DNA from: Pseudobdellovibrionaceae bacterium
Lineage (GTDB): Bacteria > Bdellovibrionota > Bdellovibrionia > Bdellovibrionales > JAMPXM01
Length of the DNA: 6,374 nucleotides
Assembly (NCBI GenBank): GCA_913776405.1
Contig: CAJYOV010000293.1
Span: 1-6,374 of the forward strand
Direction of reading: 5' to 3'
Positions 1 to 6,374 of the stretch are shown here, one piece after another. Below the pieces are notes generated by a model, which was not told the origin of the DNA, ran no database searches, and was given only the letters and a program-made list of their open reading frames with translations. Both the position numbers and the translations under genes were made by a program. The first letter of the stretch is position 1. Every line of letters starts with the position of its first letter.

Positions 1-2450
1 GGGCGAAAGTTGCAACAGGCGGTAAGCACGCAATCGCACTTAAAACCAACGGCACTCTTTGGGCGTGGGGTTTCAACGAGTATGGTCAAGTTGGTGACGG
101 CACGACAACGCCTCGTTTTTCACCGGTGCAAATCGGGTCTGCAACTTGGACAACCATCTCGTGCAGCCAGTTCCACTCAGCCGCTCTTCGGTCTGACGGT
201 CTTCTGTTCACATGGGGCAAGAACAGCAGTGTCGGTGCGCTAGGTGATGGCACTTGGAATGATCGCAGTTCACCCGTGCAGATCGGGTCAAATACCGACT
301 GGGCAGCGATCAGTGCAGACTCCATGGGCGCAAACGACGTGCAAACAGTGATGGTGAAGACCAACGGCACTCTCTGGTTCACGGGGCGAAGCGATCCAGC
401 GCTTTTGAAAGAACTTGCAGGTCTCGCAGGTCACCCAATCAGTCCCGTGCAAATCGGCACTGCGACCGATTGGGCAATGTATCGCTATGGTCGCGGCAAC
501 AGCATTGCGAAGAAAACGAATGGCACGCTCTGGAGCTGGGGTACAAACACAAACTCGGGCGAGCGAGGGTACCCACTCGACTTTACGATTTATCAGAATC
601 GGCTAAGCGGCGCGTGGCGGTCGGCAACTCAGGATGCGGGCGAATATTCTTCGACGTTCGTGGGTGTGCGCAACGACGGCACGCTGTGGGTGCGTGGACT
701 CAGAGATTTCTATTTCCAAACGGACCCGTATCAACCTGTGCAAGTTGGAAGTGAAGCCGACTGGCAATCTGCGTTTTGCGGATTCTATTCGCCCGCTGCT
801 TTTGCGATCAAAACAAACGGAACTCTGTATTCAGTGGGCTCGGCGCCTGCGATCGGGCGCATAGGTTTCGGTGCGTTCGCGCAAGTTGGGACTGATTCCG
901 ATTGGGCTTCTGTGAGTACGTCACGTGGCAATGTCTTCGCGCTGAAGACAGATGGCTCTCTCTGGTATTGGGGCGAAAACACGAATGGCTTGTTCTGCGA
1001 CGGCACGAATAACCCGCAGCCTTATCCAGTCAGATTCGGTACCGATACTTGGGCACAAGTTTCAGTAGATGAAACACACGTGATCGCGCGCAAAGCTGAT
1101 GGATCCGTCTGGACCTGGGGGACCAACACCTACGGTGAGTTGGGAAATGGGACGACGACGGCAAGGCTGTCGCCAGCTCAAATTCCATCACTCACGGCTT
1201 CGTTCGTTGGTTCAGGATCCAACAACTCATTCGCGATCAAAACAAACGGAACGCTGTGGGGCTGGGGCCGCGGTTTTGCTTGGAGTCTCGGCGACAGTAA
1301 CGGCGCCCCTCAGCTTTCTCCAATCCAAATCGGATCGGCGACAGATTGGAAAGAGGCTTCATCTGGCAACAATAACTCGGCAGGCTTGAAAACCAACGGC
1401 ACTTTGTGGGCGTGGGGCCAATCCAGAGAAGGCGCGACCGGACTCGTCGGTGCCAACACCGTCTACGCGATCATGTCGCCGATGCAAGTGGGCTCGGATA
1501 CAGATTGGGCCAAGGTTCATCCGTCACTGACTTCGATCGCGATTAAATCAAACAACACGGTTTGGACCGCTGGTCAGTCGGGAAAAGCGTTCTACTCACT
1601 TCAAATACCAGCGCAGATCGGAACCGACACCAACTGGTCGACGTTTGAAACAAAAGGCAGTCACGTTCTCGCATTAAAAACCGATGGCTCGCTATGGGCA
1701 TGGGGCCGAAATACCGAAGGGCAGCTTGGCGACGGTTCAACAACGAATCGCTCTGTGCCCACGCGCATTGGACCGGCAAGTGATTGGACTAAAATTGCCG
1801 CTGGCGTCAAAACATCATTTGCGATTCGCGGCACCGGCACTCTCTGGAGCATGGGTAGCGGCGCAAACGGCGCCCTTGGAAATGGATCCCAAGTTTCATC
1901 TCAGTCGCCCGTACAAGTGGGAGCGCTTACGAATTGGTCCGACATAGCGGTTTCGCCTCTCGAAGACATTGGTGTCACCGTCGGCATCGCTGGCAATCGC
2001 CTTTATGGTTTTGGTGCTGGCGGCGGCGTGACGGGCGTGACTTTCAACTCTCCGGTTCAGATTGGCAGTTCGACGAACTGGTCGCAGATCGCACTTGGCA
2101 CGAATCACGCGGTTGCGATTCGAACAGATGGAACATTCTGGGGTTGGGGTCAGAACACGACGGGATTCTATGAGATGATCGCGGCTGCAACTGCGACAGG
2201 CGTGAATGATCGAGGTGTCTCCAGTCCGACTCAGGTAGGCACAGACACCGATTGGACATTCGTAGCCGCAACCGAAGACATGACGATGGCCACGAAAGGG
2301 GCAGGTCAACTTTGGGTAACTGGATTTGGTAAAAACGGTCGAAATGGTCTCGAGATTCAGATTGATGCGGCCTACTTCAGGCAAATTGGCACCCGCGCAG
2401 ATTGGAAGTGGATCTCGCTTGGGCCGACTCACACGGTCGCGGGAAAATAA
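1..2450 (+). CDS. Large RCC1-repeat (beta-propeller) protein, 5' end missing
   Basis: The reading frame is open from base 3 to the TAA at 2448-2450, giving 815 visible residues. The GTG at 126 is an internal valine of a repeat (SPVQIG), not a start, so the true start lies upstream of the window. The protein is almost entirely RCC1-type blades of 43-58 residues. The pattern is: [A/S][22 protein letters not shown], then xNxxGQLGDGTT, then SPVQIGTDTDW. Sixteen blades and a 14-residue closing strand are visible. RCC1 folds usually hold seven blades, so at least two and probably more propellers are stacked. Eukaryotic RCC1 is a nucleotide-exchange factor, but bacterial long-repeat versions have no general assigned role; surface display or binding is a guess. 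No anchor or sorting domain follows the last strand, and any signal peptide would be off-window. The next gene starts directly after the stop. Family assignment is secure; function is unknown. Confidence 0.93.
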   Translation, partial: AKVATGGKHAIALKTNGTLWAWGFNEYGQVGDGTTTPRFSPVQIGSATWTTISCSQFHSAALRSDGLLFTWGKNSSVGALGDGTWNDRSSPVQIGSNTDWAAISADSMGANDVQTVMVKTNGTLWFTGRSDPALLKELAGLAGHPISPVQIGTATDWAMYRYGRGNSIAKKTNGTLWSWGTNTNSGERGYPLDFTIYQNRLSGAWRSATQDAGEYSSTFVGVRNDGTLWVRGLRDFYFQTDPYQPVQVGSEADWQSAFCGFYSPAAFAIKTNGTLYSVGSAPAIGRIGFGAFAQVGTDSDWASVSTSRGNVFALKTDGSLWYWGENTNGLFCDGTNNPQPYPVRFGTDTWAQVSVDETHVIARKADGSVWTWGTNTYGELGNGTTTARLSPAQIPSLTASFVGSGSNNSFAIKTNGTLWGWGRGFAWSLGDSNGAPQLSPIQIGSATDWKEASSGNNNSAGLKTNGTLWAWGQSREGATGLVGANTVYAIMSPMQVGSDTDWAKVHPSLTSIAIKSNNTVWTAGQSGKAFYSLQIPAQIGTDTNWSTFETKGSHVLALKTDGSLWAWGRNTEGQLGDGSTTNRSVPTRIGPASDWTKIAAGVKTSFAIRGTGTLWSMGSGANGALGNGSQVSSQSPVQVGALTNWSDIAVSPLEDIGVTVGIAGNRLYGFGAGGGVTGVTFNSPVQIGSSTNWSQIALGTNHAVAIRTDGTFWGWGQNTTGFYEMIAAATATGVNDRGVSSPTQVGTDTDWTFVAATEDMTMATKGAGQLWVTGFGKNGRNGLEIQIDAAYFRQIGTRADWKWISLGPTHTVAGK
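42..70 (+). repeat. Near-identical DNA repeat, copy 1 (pairs with 1389-1417)
   Basis: This 29-base stretch encodes the [10 protein letters not shown] hairpin of blade 1. It matches bases 1389-1417 in blade 10 at 27 of 29 positions by direct comparison. The two copies are 1347 bases apart, which is 449 codons and nine blades, so recombination between them would keep the reading frame. Most other blade pairs differ more at silent positions, so this pair looks like a relatively recent duplication or gene-conversion product. Strong codon constraint on the motif is the alternative. Confidence 0.6.
804..823 (+). repeat. Exact 20-base DNA repeat, copy 1 (pairs with 1233-1252)
   Basis: This stretch encodes AIKTNGT in blade 6. 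It is identical over 20 bases to 1233-1252 in blade 9. The copies are 429 bases apart, which is 143 codons and three blades, again frame-preserving. Confidence 0.6.
1233..1252 (+). repeat. Exact 20-base DNA repeat, copy 2 (pairs with 804-823)
   Basis: This is the second copy of the exact 20-base repeat, within blade 9. With the first copy it could support in-frame loss or gain of a three-blade segment. Confidence 0.6.
1389..1417 (+). repeat. Near-identical DNA repeat, copy 2 (pairs with 42-70)
   Basis: This is the second copy of the 29-base stretch, located in blade 10. It differs from the first copy by two bases, both in the codons for the Leu preceding the first Trp (ctt versus ttg). Confidence 0.6.
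2441..2444 (+). promoter_or_regulatory. Probable Shine-Dalgarno for the glycosyltransferase gene
   Basis: GGGA lies six bases before the ATG at 2451, inside the last codons of the RCC1 gene. The spacing is acceptable but the match to the anti-Shine-Dalgarno is short. Because the upstream stop codon directly abuts this ATG, translation of the glycosyltransferase probably depends largely on ribosomes finishing the RCC1 protein. Confidence 0.4.
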
Positions 2451-3476
2451 ATGAATGCACGCTCTCCGGATCTCGGCGATTTCTCACCTCTTCTCGATGA
2501 ACAGTTGGCGGCTGGCAAGCGCGGTGAGTTCGATCGAGGTGCCGCGATCGCACGCGAACTTCAGGCACAGTTTCCAAACAGCGATCGAGCTGCTTTTAAC
2601 CGCGCTTGGTACGAGATGCGAGAAGGTAATTTGCTCGCTGGTCTCCAGTGTCTCGACCGTGGCCGTTGGGTCGGCGCGTTCGGTCTTCCCCCGCTTGAGA
2701 CGTCAAAGCCTCTTTATCGAAATGAAAACCTCGTCGGTAAACACTTACTTCTTCGATCTGAAGGCGGTCTTGGCGACGAGATTATCAATATTCGATTCGC
2801 GAAGAACTTTGCTGCGCGCGGTGCGAAGGTCGCAGTTTCGTGTGCACCTCCGCTCATGAGTGTTTTCGCAAGAGTTGAAGGTGTCTCGTCAGTCGTTGCA
2901 GGTGAGGCTGCACGCTTTATGCATCACGATTATTGGGTACCTGCCATGAGTGCCGCTCGCGTGCTTGAACTTGAGTTCAAAGATCTGAACGGTTCGCCTT
3001 ATCTAAGTACTCAGCCTGAAAGTTTCGAGACTTGGCGTGAACGATTGGCGCCCAAGTTTGGTGCCAGCGATTTAAAAATCGGGCTTAAGTTTTTTGGCAA
3101 TCCGAAGTTCGAGCACGAACAGCTCCGACGATTTCCCGAACAACGTTTAATCGCAGCACTTGGTTCAAGACCGTGGGTCAACCTACAACTTGAAACGACC
3201 GATTTGCCGATTCGCAGTTGGGAAGACACGCTAGGTGTCCTTGCGAATTTAGATCTCGTGATCACGTCGTGTACGAGCGTTGCGCATGCGAGTGCAGCTC
3301 TTGGCGTCGAGACGTGGATTCTTGTACCAATTCTCCCTTATTACATTTGGTCACTCCCTGGCGAGCGGTCGCCTTGGTACGATTCGGTCCGATTGTTCAG
3401 ACAAACGAACCCAGGCGAATGGGATTCAGCATTCACTGCAATCGCGAACGCTTTAGACGAGAAAGCTAAGCTATGA
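2451..3476 (+). CDS. TPR-containing GT9/heptosyltransferase-like glycosyltransferase
   Basis: The 341-residue protein starts at the ATG immediately after the RCC1 stop; the next Met is at residue 57, so this start is the sensible one. Residues about 13-70 form helical, TPR-like hairpins (QLAAGKRGEFDRGAAIAREL; FNRAWYEMREGNLLAGLQCL). The rest resembles the GT-B domain that follows TPRs in many bacterial proteins related to ADP-heptosyltransferases. Its features are the glycine-rich loop SEGGLGDEI (103-111), the inter-domain GLKFFGNPKFEHEQLRRFP (211-229), the nucleotide-sugar-site-like TSCTSVAHASAALG (272-285), and SPWYDSVRLFRQ (307-318) near the end. Many relatives have VDT where this one has SCTS; I regard this as a subfamily variant, not proof of inactivity. 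There is no signal peptide or membrane segment, so it is likely cytoplasmic. Donor and acceptor are unknown. The coupling suggests that the repeat protein or a surface glycan is the target, which is inference. Confidence 0.82.
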   Translation: MNARSPDLGDFSPLLDEQLAAGKRGEFDRGAAIARELQAQFPNSDRAAFNRAWYEMREGNLLAGLQCLDRGRWVGAFGLPPLETSKPLYRNENLVGKHLLLRSEGGLGDEIINIRFAKNFAARGAKVAVSCAPPLMSVFARVEGVSSVVAGEAARFMHHDYWVPAMSAARVLELEFKDLNGSPYLSTQPESFETWRERLAPKFGASDLKIGLKFFGNPKFEHEQLRRFPEQRLIAALGSRPWVNLQLETTDLPIRSWEDTLGVLANLDLVITSCTSVAHASAALGVETWILVPILPYYIWSLPGERSPWYDSVRLFRQTNPGEWDSAFTAIANALDEKAKL

Positions 3477-4030
3477 AATTGAACTTAGGCTGCGGCTTCA
3501 AAAAGCTTGAGGGGTATCACAATGTTGATCAAGCGCCTACGTGCGAGCCTGATCTCGTGCATGATCTGACAAGCGTGCGCTGGCCGTTTAATCAAAGCTC
3601 GATTGAAGAATTCCGCTTCGATTATTCGCTCGAGCAGATGGGTTCGAGCCCAAAAGATTTGATCGCGATTTTGACCGAAGTTTATCGTCTCGCCAAATCG
3701 AATGCGGTAGTTCGAATCGAATGTTGGCATCCAAGGCACGACCGTTTTATCTTGAATCCGCTTTGCGTCCATCGATTGTCACCCCAGTTTTTCCAAAGAC
3801 TCTCGAAATCTCAAAACATCAATGAGATCGGCCAAGGCGTTCTCGACGACTCGATCGCACTGACCTATGATCTCGACTTCGATCTCGTGAAGGGCGTAGC
3901 TCTCATCGCTGGCCATTTTCAAAAGCAGGTTGAGACGGGCGAAACCAGCGTTCAAGAACTCGTGGCGCAAGGTGCGCACGCGAATAATATCTTCGAGAGT
4001 TATTCGATTGAGCTGCGCGTGAACAAGTAA
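3473..4030 (+). CDS. Small class I SAM-dependent methyltransferase-like protein
   Basis: The 185-residue protein has its ATG overlapping the upstream TGA by four bases (ATGA), a classic translational-coupling junction. No strong Shine-Dalgarno precedes it. The N-terminus has motif I, LNLGCG (3-8), for S-adenosylmethionine binding. It is followed by an acidic residue at the end of the second strand (NVDQ, D19) and HDLT (30-33). SLEQMG (52-57) corresponds to the motif often written SLEHLG. LTEVYRLAKSNAVVRI (67-82) is the typical helix-strand after it, then WHPRHDRF (85-92). This matches a family of predicted methyltransferases with xHPRHD that are commonly found among glycan and cell-surface genes. 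The protein is shorter than many class I enzymes, but its C-terminal third ends in a plausible strand (SYSIELRVNK). The substrate is unknown. A sugar or protein methylation step working with the preceding glycosyltransferase is inferred from context only. Confidence 0.78.
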   Translation: MKLNLGCGFKKLEGYHNVDQAPTCEPDLVHDLTSVRWPFNQSSIEEFRFDYSLEQMGSSPKDLIAILTEVYRLAKSNAVVRIECWHPRHDRFILNPLCVHRLSPQFFQRLSKSQNINEIGQGVLDDSIALTYDLDFDLVKGVALIAGHFQKQVETGETSVQELVAQGAHANNIFESYSIELRVNK

Positions 4031-4048
4031 CGAATCGTGACTCTTTAG

Positions 4049-4069
4049 GTCTACTCAAACCAGGTAGAC
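4049..4069. terminator. Possible bidirectional terminator hairpin between convergent genes
   Basis: GTCTAC (4049-4054) and GTAGAC (4064-4069) form a perfect 6-base-pair inverted repeat with a 9-base loop. It sits in the 42-base gap between the methyltransferase stop and the short-chain dehydrogenase stop on the opposite strand. The position suits a shared terminator. The stem is short and no clear T-run follows on either strand, so intrinsic termination is uncertain. Confidence 0.3.
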
Positions 4070-4072
4070 AAC

Positions 4073-4930
4073 TTACTTTGCGGTTTTGTCGAAGTGGCGT
4101 TTCACCAGGCCATCGAGCCATGACGTCGGAATTCTGCGGCCGACTGAGAACGCAATCGACTTTGATGTGCCGGCAACAACCTCACGGATTTTTGGGTTTT
4201 TATCGGTAAGTGCGTGGCGTACACGCTTCGCTACGATCGCGGCTGGGATCGAGCCCTTCGCTGTCAATTCGATCTCGGCTTCAAAGACATCGATGGCTTT
4301 TTTGTAGCGACCAATGCGATCGGGATTCATCGTCGCTTCGATGGCTTGTTTATTCTGGATGCCTTTGTCCCAGATCGGCGTTGAAATTGGGCCCGGCTGA
4401 ATCGTGATGACCTTAATGTCTTCTGGCAAAAGCTCTCTCCGGAGTGCGTCTGAGATGGCCTCAACCGCGAACTTCGATGCTGAGTAAACGCCTAAAAATG
4501 GCGGAACTAAGAAACCATTCACCGACGAGATGTTGACGATCCGACCTTTGTTCTTACGAATCAGCGGTAAGAAGACTTGCGTTGTTTCGACAAGGCCGAA
4601 GACATTAACGTCGAATTGTTTTCGGAATTCAGAAAGCGCAATCGCTTCGATCGGACCTGCGACGGCGATCCCCGCATTATTCACAAGCGAGAACGGAAGC
4701 TCTTTTGAGCGCAACCGCTCAATCTGATCGAGGCAAGCGCTAATCGTTTCTGACTTCGTGACGTCAATGATGACGGGTTGAATTCGCGCATCTACTTCGC
4801 GAACGCTGTTTGCGGCTTCTTCACTCCGAACGCCCGCAAACACTTCGTGGCCCGTGTGCGCTAACTCTTGAGCAATAGCGAGACCGATGCCTGTCGATGC
4901 GCCTGTAATTAAAACCGAAGTGCGATTCAT
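4073..4930 (-). CDS. Classical short-chain dehydrogenase/reductase (SDR)
   Basis: The 285-residue protein uses the ATG at 4930. A TTG at 4945 is in frame, but it overlaps a good GGAG nine bases before the ATG, so the ATG is preferred. Motifs in order are: TGASTGIG (9-16), the cofactor-binding loop; D56-V57, the adenine-contacting pair; NNAG (84-87); N109; and the catalytic S136, Y149 and K153 (YSASK), followed by PGPIST (179-184). All four residues of the N-S-Y-K tetrad are present, so it should be active. Arg35 after the second strand (FAGVRS) favours NADP(H) over NAD(H). The length fits classical SDRs of the 17-beta-hydroxysteroid/retinol-dehydrogenase-like type, but the substrate cannot be read from sequence. 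It acts in the cytoplasm, with no membrane segment seen. It follows the FAD-dehydrogenase gene by 42 bases and is probably co-transcribed with it. Confidence 0.92.
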   Translation of the reverse strand: MNRTSVLITGASTGIGLAIAQELAHTGHEVFAGVRSEEAANSVREVDARIQPVIIDVTKSETISACLDQIERLRSKELPFSLVNNAGIAVAGPIEAIALSEFRKQFDVNVFGLVETTQVFLPLIRKNKGRIVNISSVNGFLVPPFLGVYSASKFAVEAISDALRRELLPEDIKVITIQPGPISTPIWDKGIQNKQAIEATMNPDRIGRYKKAIDVFEAEIELTAKGSIPAAIVAKRVRHALTDKNPKIREVVAGTSKSIAFSVGRRIPTSWLDGLVKRHFDKTAK

Positions 4931-4939
4931 AATCCGAGT

Positions 4940-4943
4940 CTCC
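4940..4943 (-). promoter_or_regulatory. Shine-Dalgarno deciding the SDR start
   Basis: On the minus strand, GGAG ends nine bases before the ATG at 4930. It overlaps the alternative TTG start at 4945, which has no comparable site of its own in front. This favours the shorter 285-residue protein, whose N-terminus (MNRTSVLITGAS) is also the usual length before the SDR glycine motif. Confidence 0.65.
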
Positions 4944-4972
4944 AACTCAAAGTCAGATAAATCTAATGCGAT

Positions 4973-6374
4973 TTAGACCGTAGCGTTTACGTTTCTTGAA
5001 GCCAAGGACGTAACGATAGCCTCGGCAACGCGAATGCCGTCGCACGCCGCTGAGGTGATGCCGCCCGCATAGCCCGCGCCTTCTCCTGTCGGGTATAAAC
5101 CTTTGTGAGAAATCGACTCATAGCTCGTGGCGTCGCGCGTGACACGGATCGGGCAACTCGTACGTGATTCCACGCCGTGAAACTGAGCCTCTTTAGTGAT
5201 GTAGCCACGCATATGTTTGTCGAACTTCTCCATCGAAACACGAATACGGCGTGTGAGATCTTTCGGTAAAAGAAGATCGAGACGAGTCGGTACGACACCA
5301 GAAGGTGACGATGACTTGAGTGCAGGGCCTTCTTTGCCTTCCATGAAAGAGACGACGTTTTGAACCGGAATCTCGCGCGTGCCGCCGGCAGCTTGCACCG
5401 CTTGATACGCGGCTTGTTCGAGCGATCGACGGAACTTCATTCCGCCGAACAGGTCTTTACCGAAACGCTTCTCATGATCGATCGAAACAACCATTGCTGA
5501 GTTCGCAAACGGGGAGTTCCGGTGGTAGTTGCTCATGCCGTTAGCTACGATGCCGCCGGCTTCCGTTCCGCTTGAGAGTACGTAGCCGCCTGGACACATA
5601 CAGAAGCTGTAAACGCCGACGTTGTCTTTCTCATCGTGGTGAGCGAGGCGGTAGTTAGCGGCGCCGAGTGCCGGGTGATCCGCATGTTTGCGGTACTGGA
5701 TCTTGTTGATCAAGTGTTGAGGGTGCTCGATACGAAGACCGAGGGCATAGCTTTTACCTTCCATCGCAACGCCGAGCTCTTGAAGGTGATCGAAAACATC
5801 TTCAGCCGAATGGCCGGTCGCAAGCACAACATGCTTTGATCGGAACTGTCGACCATCGACGATTTCAACGCCAACGACCTGATTGCCTTCGACCAAAAGT
5901 TTGGTCATCGGCGCATCGAAGATCATCTCGCAGCCGTTTGACGTGAGAAATTCGCGCATCTTCGGAATCACGCGGCGAATGCGGTCGGAACCGACGTGCG
6001 GGTTCGAAAGGTAGCGAATCTCTTCGGGTGCGCCGAATTTGACAAATCGGTCCATCACGTAAGGAATCAGCGGGGATTTAATCCGTGTGATGAGTTTGCC
6101 GTCGGAGTAGAGCCCTGCGCCACCTTCACCGAAACAGACGTTGTTGTGCGGATCCAGTTTTCCGTAGCGCCAGAACTGGTTGATGGATTGAATCCGTTTT
6201 GCGCCGAGCGAACCTCGCTCAAGTAGCGTGCACGGAATACCGCGCTCAACTAAGCGGATGGCTGCGAAGAGCCCTGCCGGGCCAGACCCGATGATGAGCG
6301 GCTTATCTTCGCTCTCGGGGACTTTGATTTTTTCGATGTCGTAAGTCGGAATGACCGGGGTCTCGCCCTTTTCG
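4973..6374 (-). CDS. FAD-dependent dehydrogenase, COG2509 type, N-terminus off-window
   Basis: The minus-strand frame is open from the right edge (first full codon 6371-6373) to the TAA at 4973-4975, giving 466 visible residues. The GTG at 6058 is internal: coding continues upstream through FGEGGAGLYSDGKL (6092-6133) and the Rossmann dinucleotide motif GSGPAG within PLIIGSGPAGLFAAI (about 6257-6301). Numbering from the edge, further hallmarks are LATGHSAEDV (184-193), SFCMCPGGYV (256-265) and the C-terminal FAD-contacting GLYPTGEGAGYAGGI (425-439). These identify the widespread but functionally uncharacterised FAD-dependent dehydrogenase family. Full members have roughly 60-100 more residues at the N-terminus, which are missing here. 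The protein should be cytoplasmic. The electron donor, acceptor and substrate are unknown. It leads an apparent two-gene unit with the downstream SDR. There is no internal stop or frameshift. Confidence 0.9.
   Translation of the reverse strand, partial: EKGETPVIPTYDIEKIKVPESEDKPLIIGSGPAGLFAAIRLVERGIPCTLLERGSLGAKRIQSINQFWRYGKLDPHNNVCFGEGGAGLYSDGKLITRIKSPLIPYVMDRFVKFGAPEEIRYLSNPHVGSDRIRRVIPKMREFLTSNGCEMIFDAPMTKLLVEGNQVVGVEIVDGRQFRSKHVVLATGHSAEDVFDHLQELGVAMEGKSYALGLRIEHPQHLINKIQYRKHADHPALGAANYRLAHHDEKDNVGVYSFCMCPGGYVLSSGTEAGGIVANGMSNYHRNSPFANSAMVVSIDHEKRFGKDLFGGMKFRRSLEQAAYQAVQAAGGTREIPVQNVVSFMEGKEGPALKSSSPSGVVPTRLDLLLPKDLTRRIRVSMEKFDKHMRGYITKEAQFHGVESRTSCPIRVTRDATSYESISHKGLYPTGEGAGYAGGITSAACDGIRVAEAIVTSLASRNVNATV

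Larger units (their letters stand above)
3..2405 (+). repeat. Sixteen tandem RCC1 blades at protein level
   Basis: Blades are delimited by the closing Trp of the [TS]-[DN]-W motif. They end at 149, 302, 473, 617, 764, 905, 1052, 1205, 1349, 1508, 1637, 1787, 1937, 2081, 2255 and 2405. Blade 8 ends in Phe instead of Trp. Blade lengths in residues are 49, 51, 57, 48, 49, 47, 49, 51, 48, 53, 43, 50, 50, 48, 58 and 50. The canonical G-x-L-G-[DN]-G loop, or a recognisable form of it, is present in blades 1, 2, 7, 8, 9, 12 and 13. It is eroded or replaced in blades 3-6, 10, 11 and 14-16. Bases 1-2 (GG) would fit the end of a Trp codon closing a preceding blade, which suggests that repeats continue upstream. 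Confidence 0.9.

Noticed and set aside
1896..2432. A 178-residue antisense open frame inside the RCC1 gene
   Set aside because: It lies opposite well-supported repeat coding. It is rich in Arg, Ser and Cys with no recognisable domain, so it is a shadow of the repeat codon pattern.
126..2450. Taking the GTG at 126 as the start of the RCC1 gene
   Set aside because: The frame is open and codes clear RCC1 sequence from base 3. The GTG is the valine of SPVQIG, and no ribosome-binding context is needed there.
2541..2548. GCGATCGC palindrome resembling the cyanobacterial HIP1 element, with many GATCG-like words nearby
   Set aside because: I noticed only one full copy, so HIP1-like enrichment is not supported. 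The GATCG words fit ordinary codon use (Ile-Ala, Asp-Arg).
4931..4972. Separate promoter for the SDR gene
   Set aside because: I could not find a convincing -35/-10 pair in the 42-base gap. Read-through from the flavoprotein gene is simpler.
4958..4975. Inverted repeat TAAATC/GATTTA in the gap before the SDR gene, overlapping the flavoprotein stop
   Set aside because: It is a six-pair AT-rich stem with a 6-base loop and no T-run or matching regulator. It is too weak to call a terminator or operator.
4973..6058. Taking the GTG at 6058 (minus) as the start of the flavoprotein
   Set aside because: The upstream codons encode the family's essential Rossmann GxGPAG and FGEGGAG motifs in the same frame without a stop.

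Overview
The window is gene-dense bacterial DNA of moderate GC content (a little over 50% by eye). It has no introns, RNA genes, CRISPR array or insertion sequence that I can see. The proteins suggest a Gram-negative, proteobacterium-like host, and a deltaproteobacterial or Bdellovibrio-like one is plausible. That assignment is an impression from protein style, because no taxonomic marker is present.

Left block, plus strand (1-4030): three tightly packed genes that read as one operon. The first is a very long RCC1-type beta-propeller repeat protein whose beginning lies off the left edge. Sixteen blades and a closing half blade are visible. Its TAA stop (2448-2450) is followed immediately by the ATG of a glycosyltransferase that joins a short TPR-like helical segment to a GT9/heptosyltransferase-like GT-B domain. 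That gene overlaps by 4 bases (ATGA, 3473-3476) a small class I SAM-dependent methyltransferase-like protein. The spacing implies translational coupling. The attractive but unproven reading is that the glycosyltransferase and methyltransferase modify the repeat protein or a surface glycan associated with it.

Right block, minus strand (4073-6374): two genes converge on the left block. In transcription order they are a FAD-dependent dehydrogenase of the uncharacterised COG2509 type (its N-terminus is cut by the right edge) and, 42 bases downstream, a classical short-chain dehydrogenase/reductase. They are probably co-transcribed, and both look like ordinary redox housekeeping or accessory enzymes.

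The two blocks are separated by a 42-base convergent intergenic region with a small hairpin that might act as a terminator. There is no stretch over 300 bases without a gene. The most unusual item is the multi-propeller RCC1 protein coupled to two carbohydrate/methyl-transfer enzymes. All the enzymes fall in recognisable families, so I do not claim a wholly new system.
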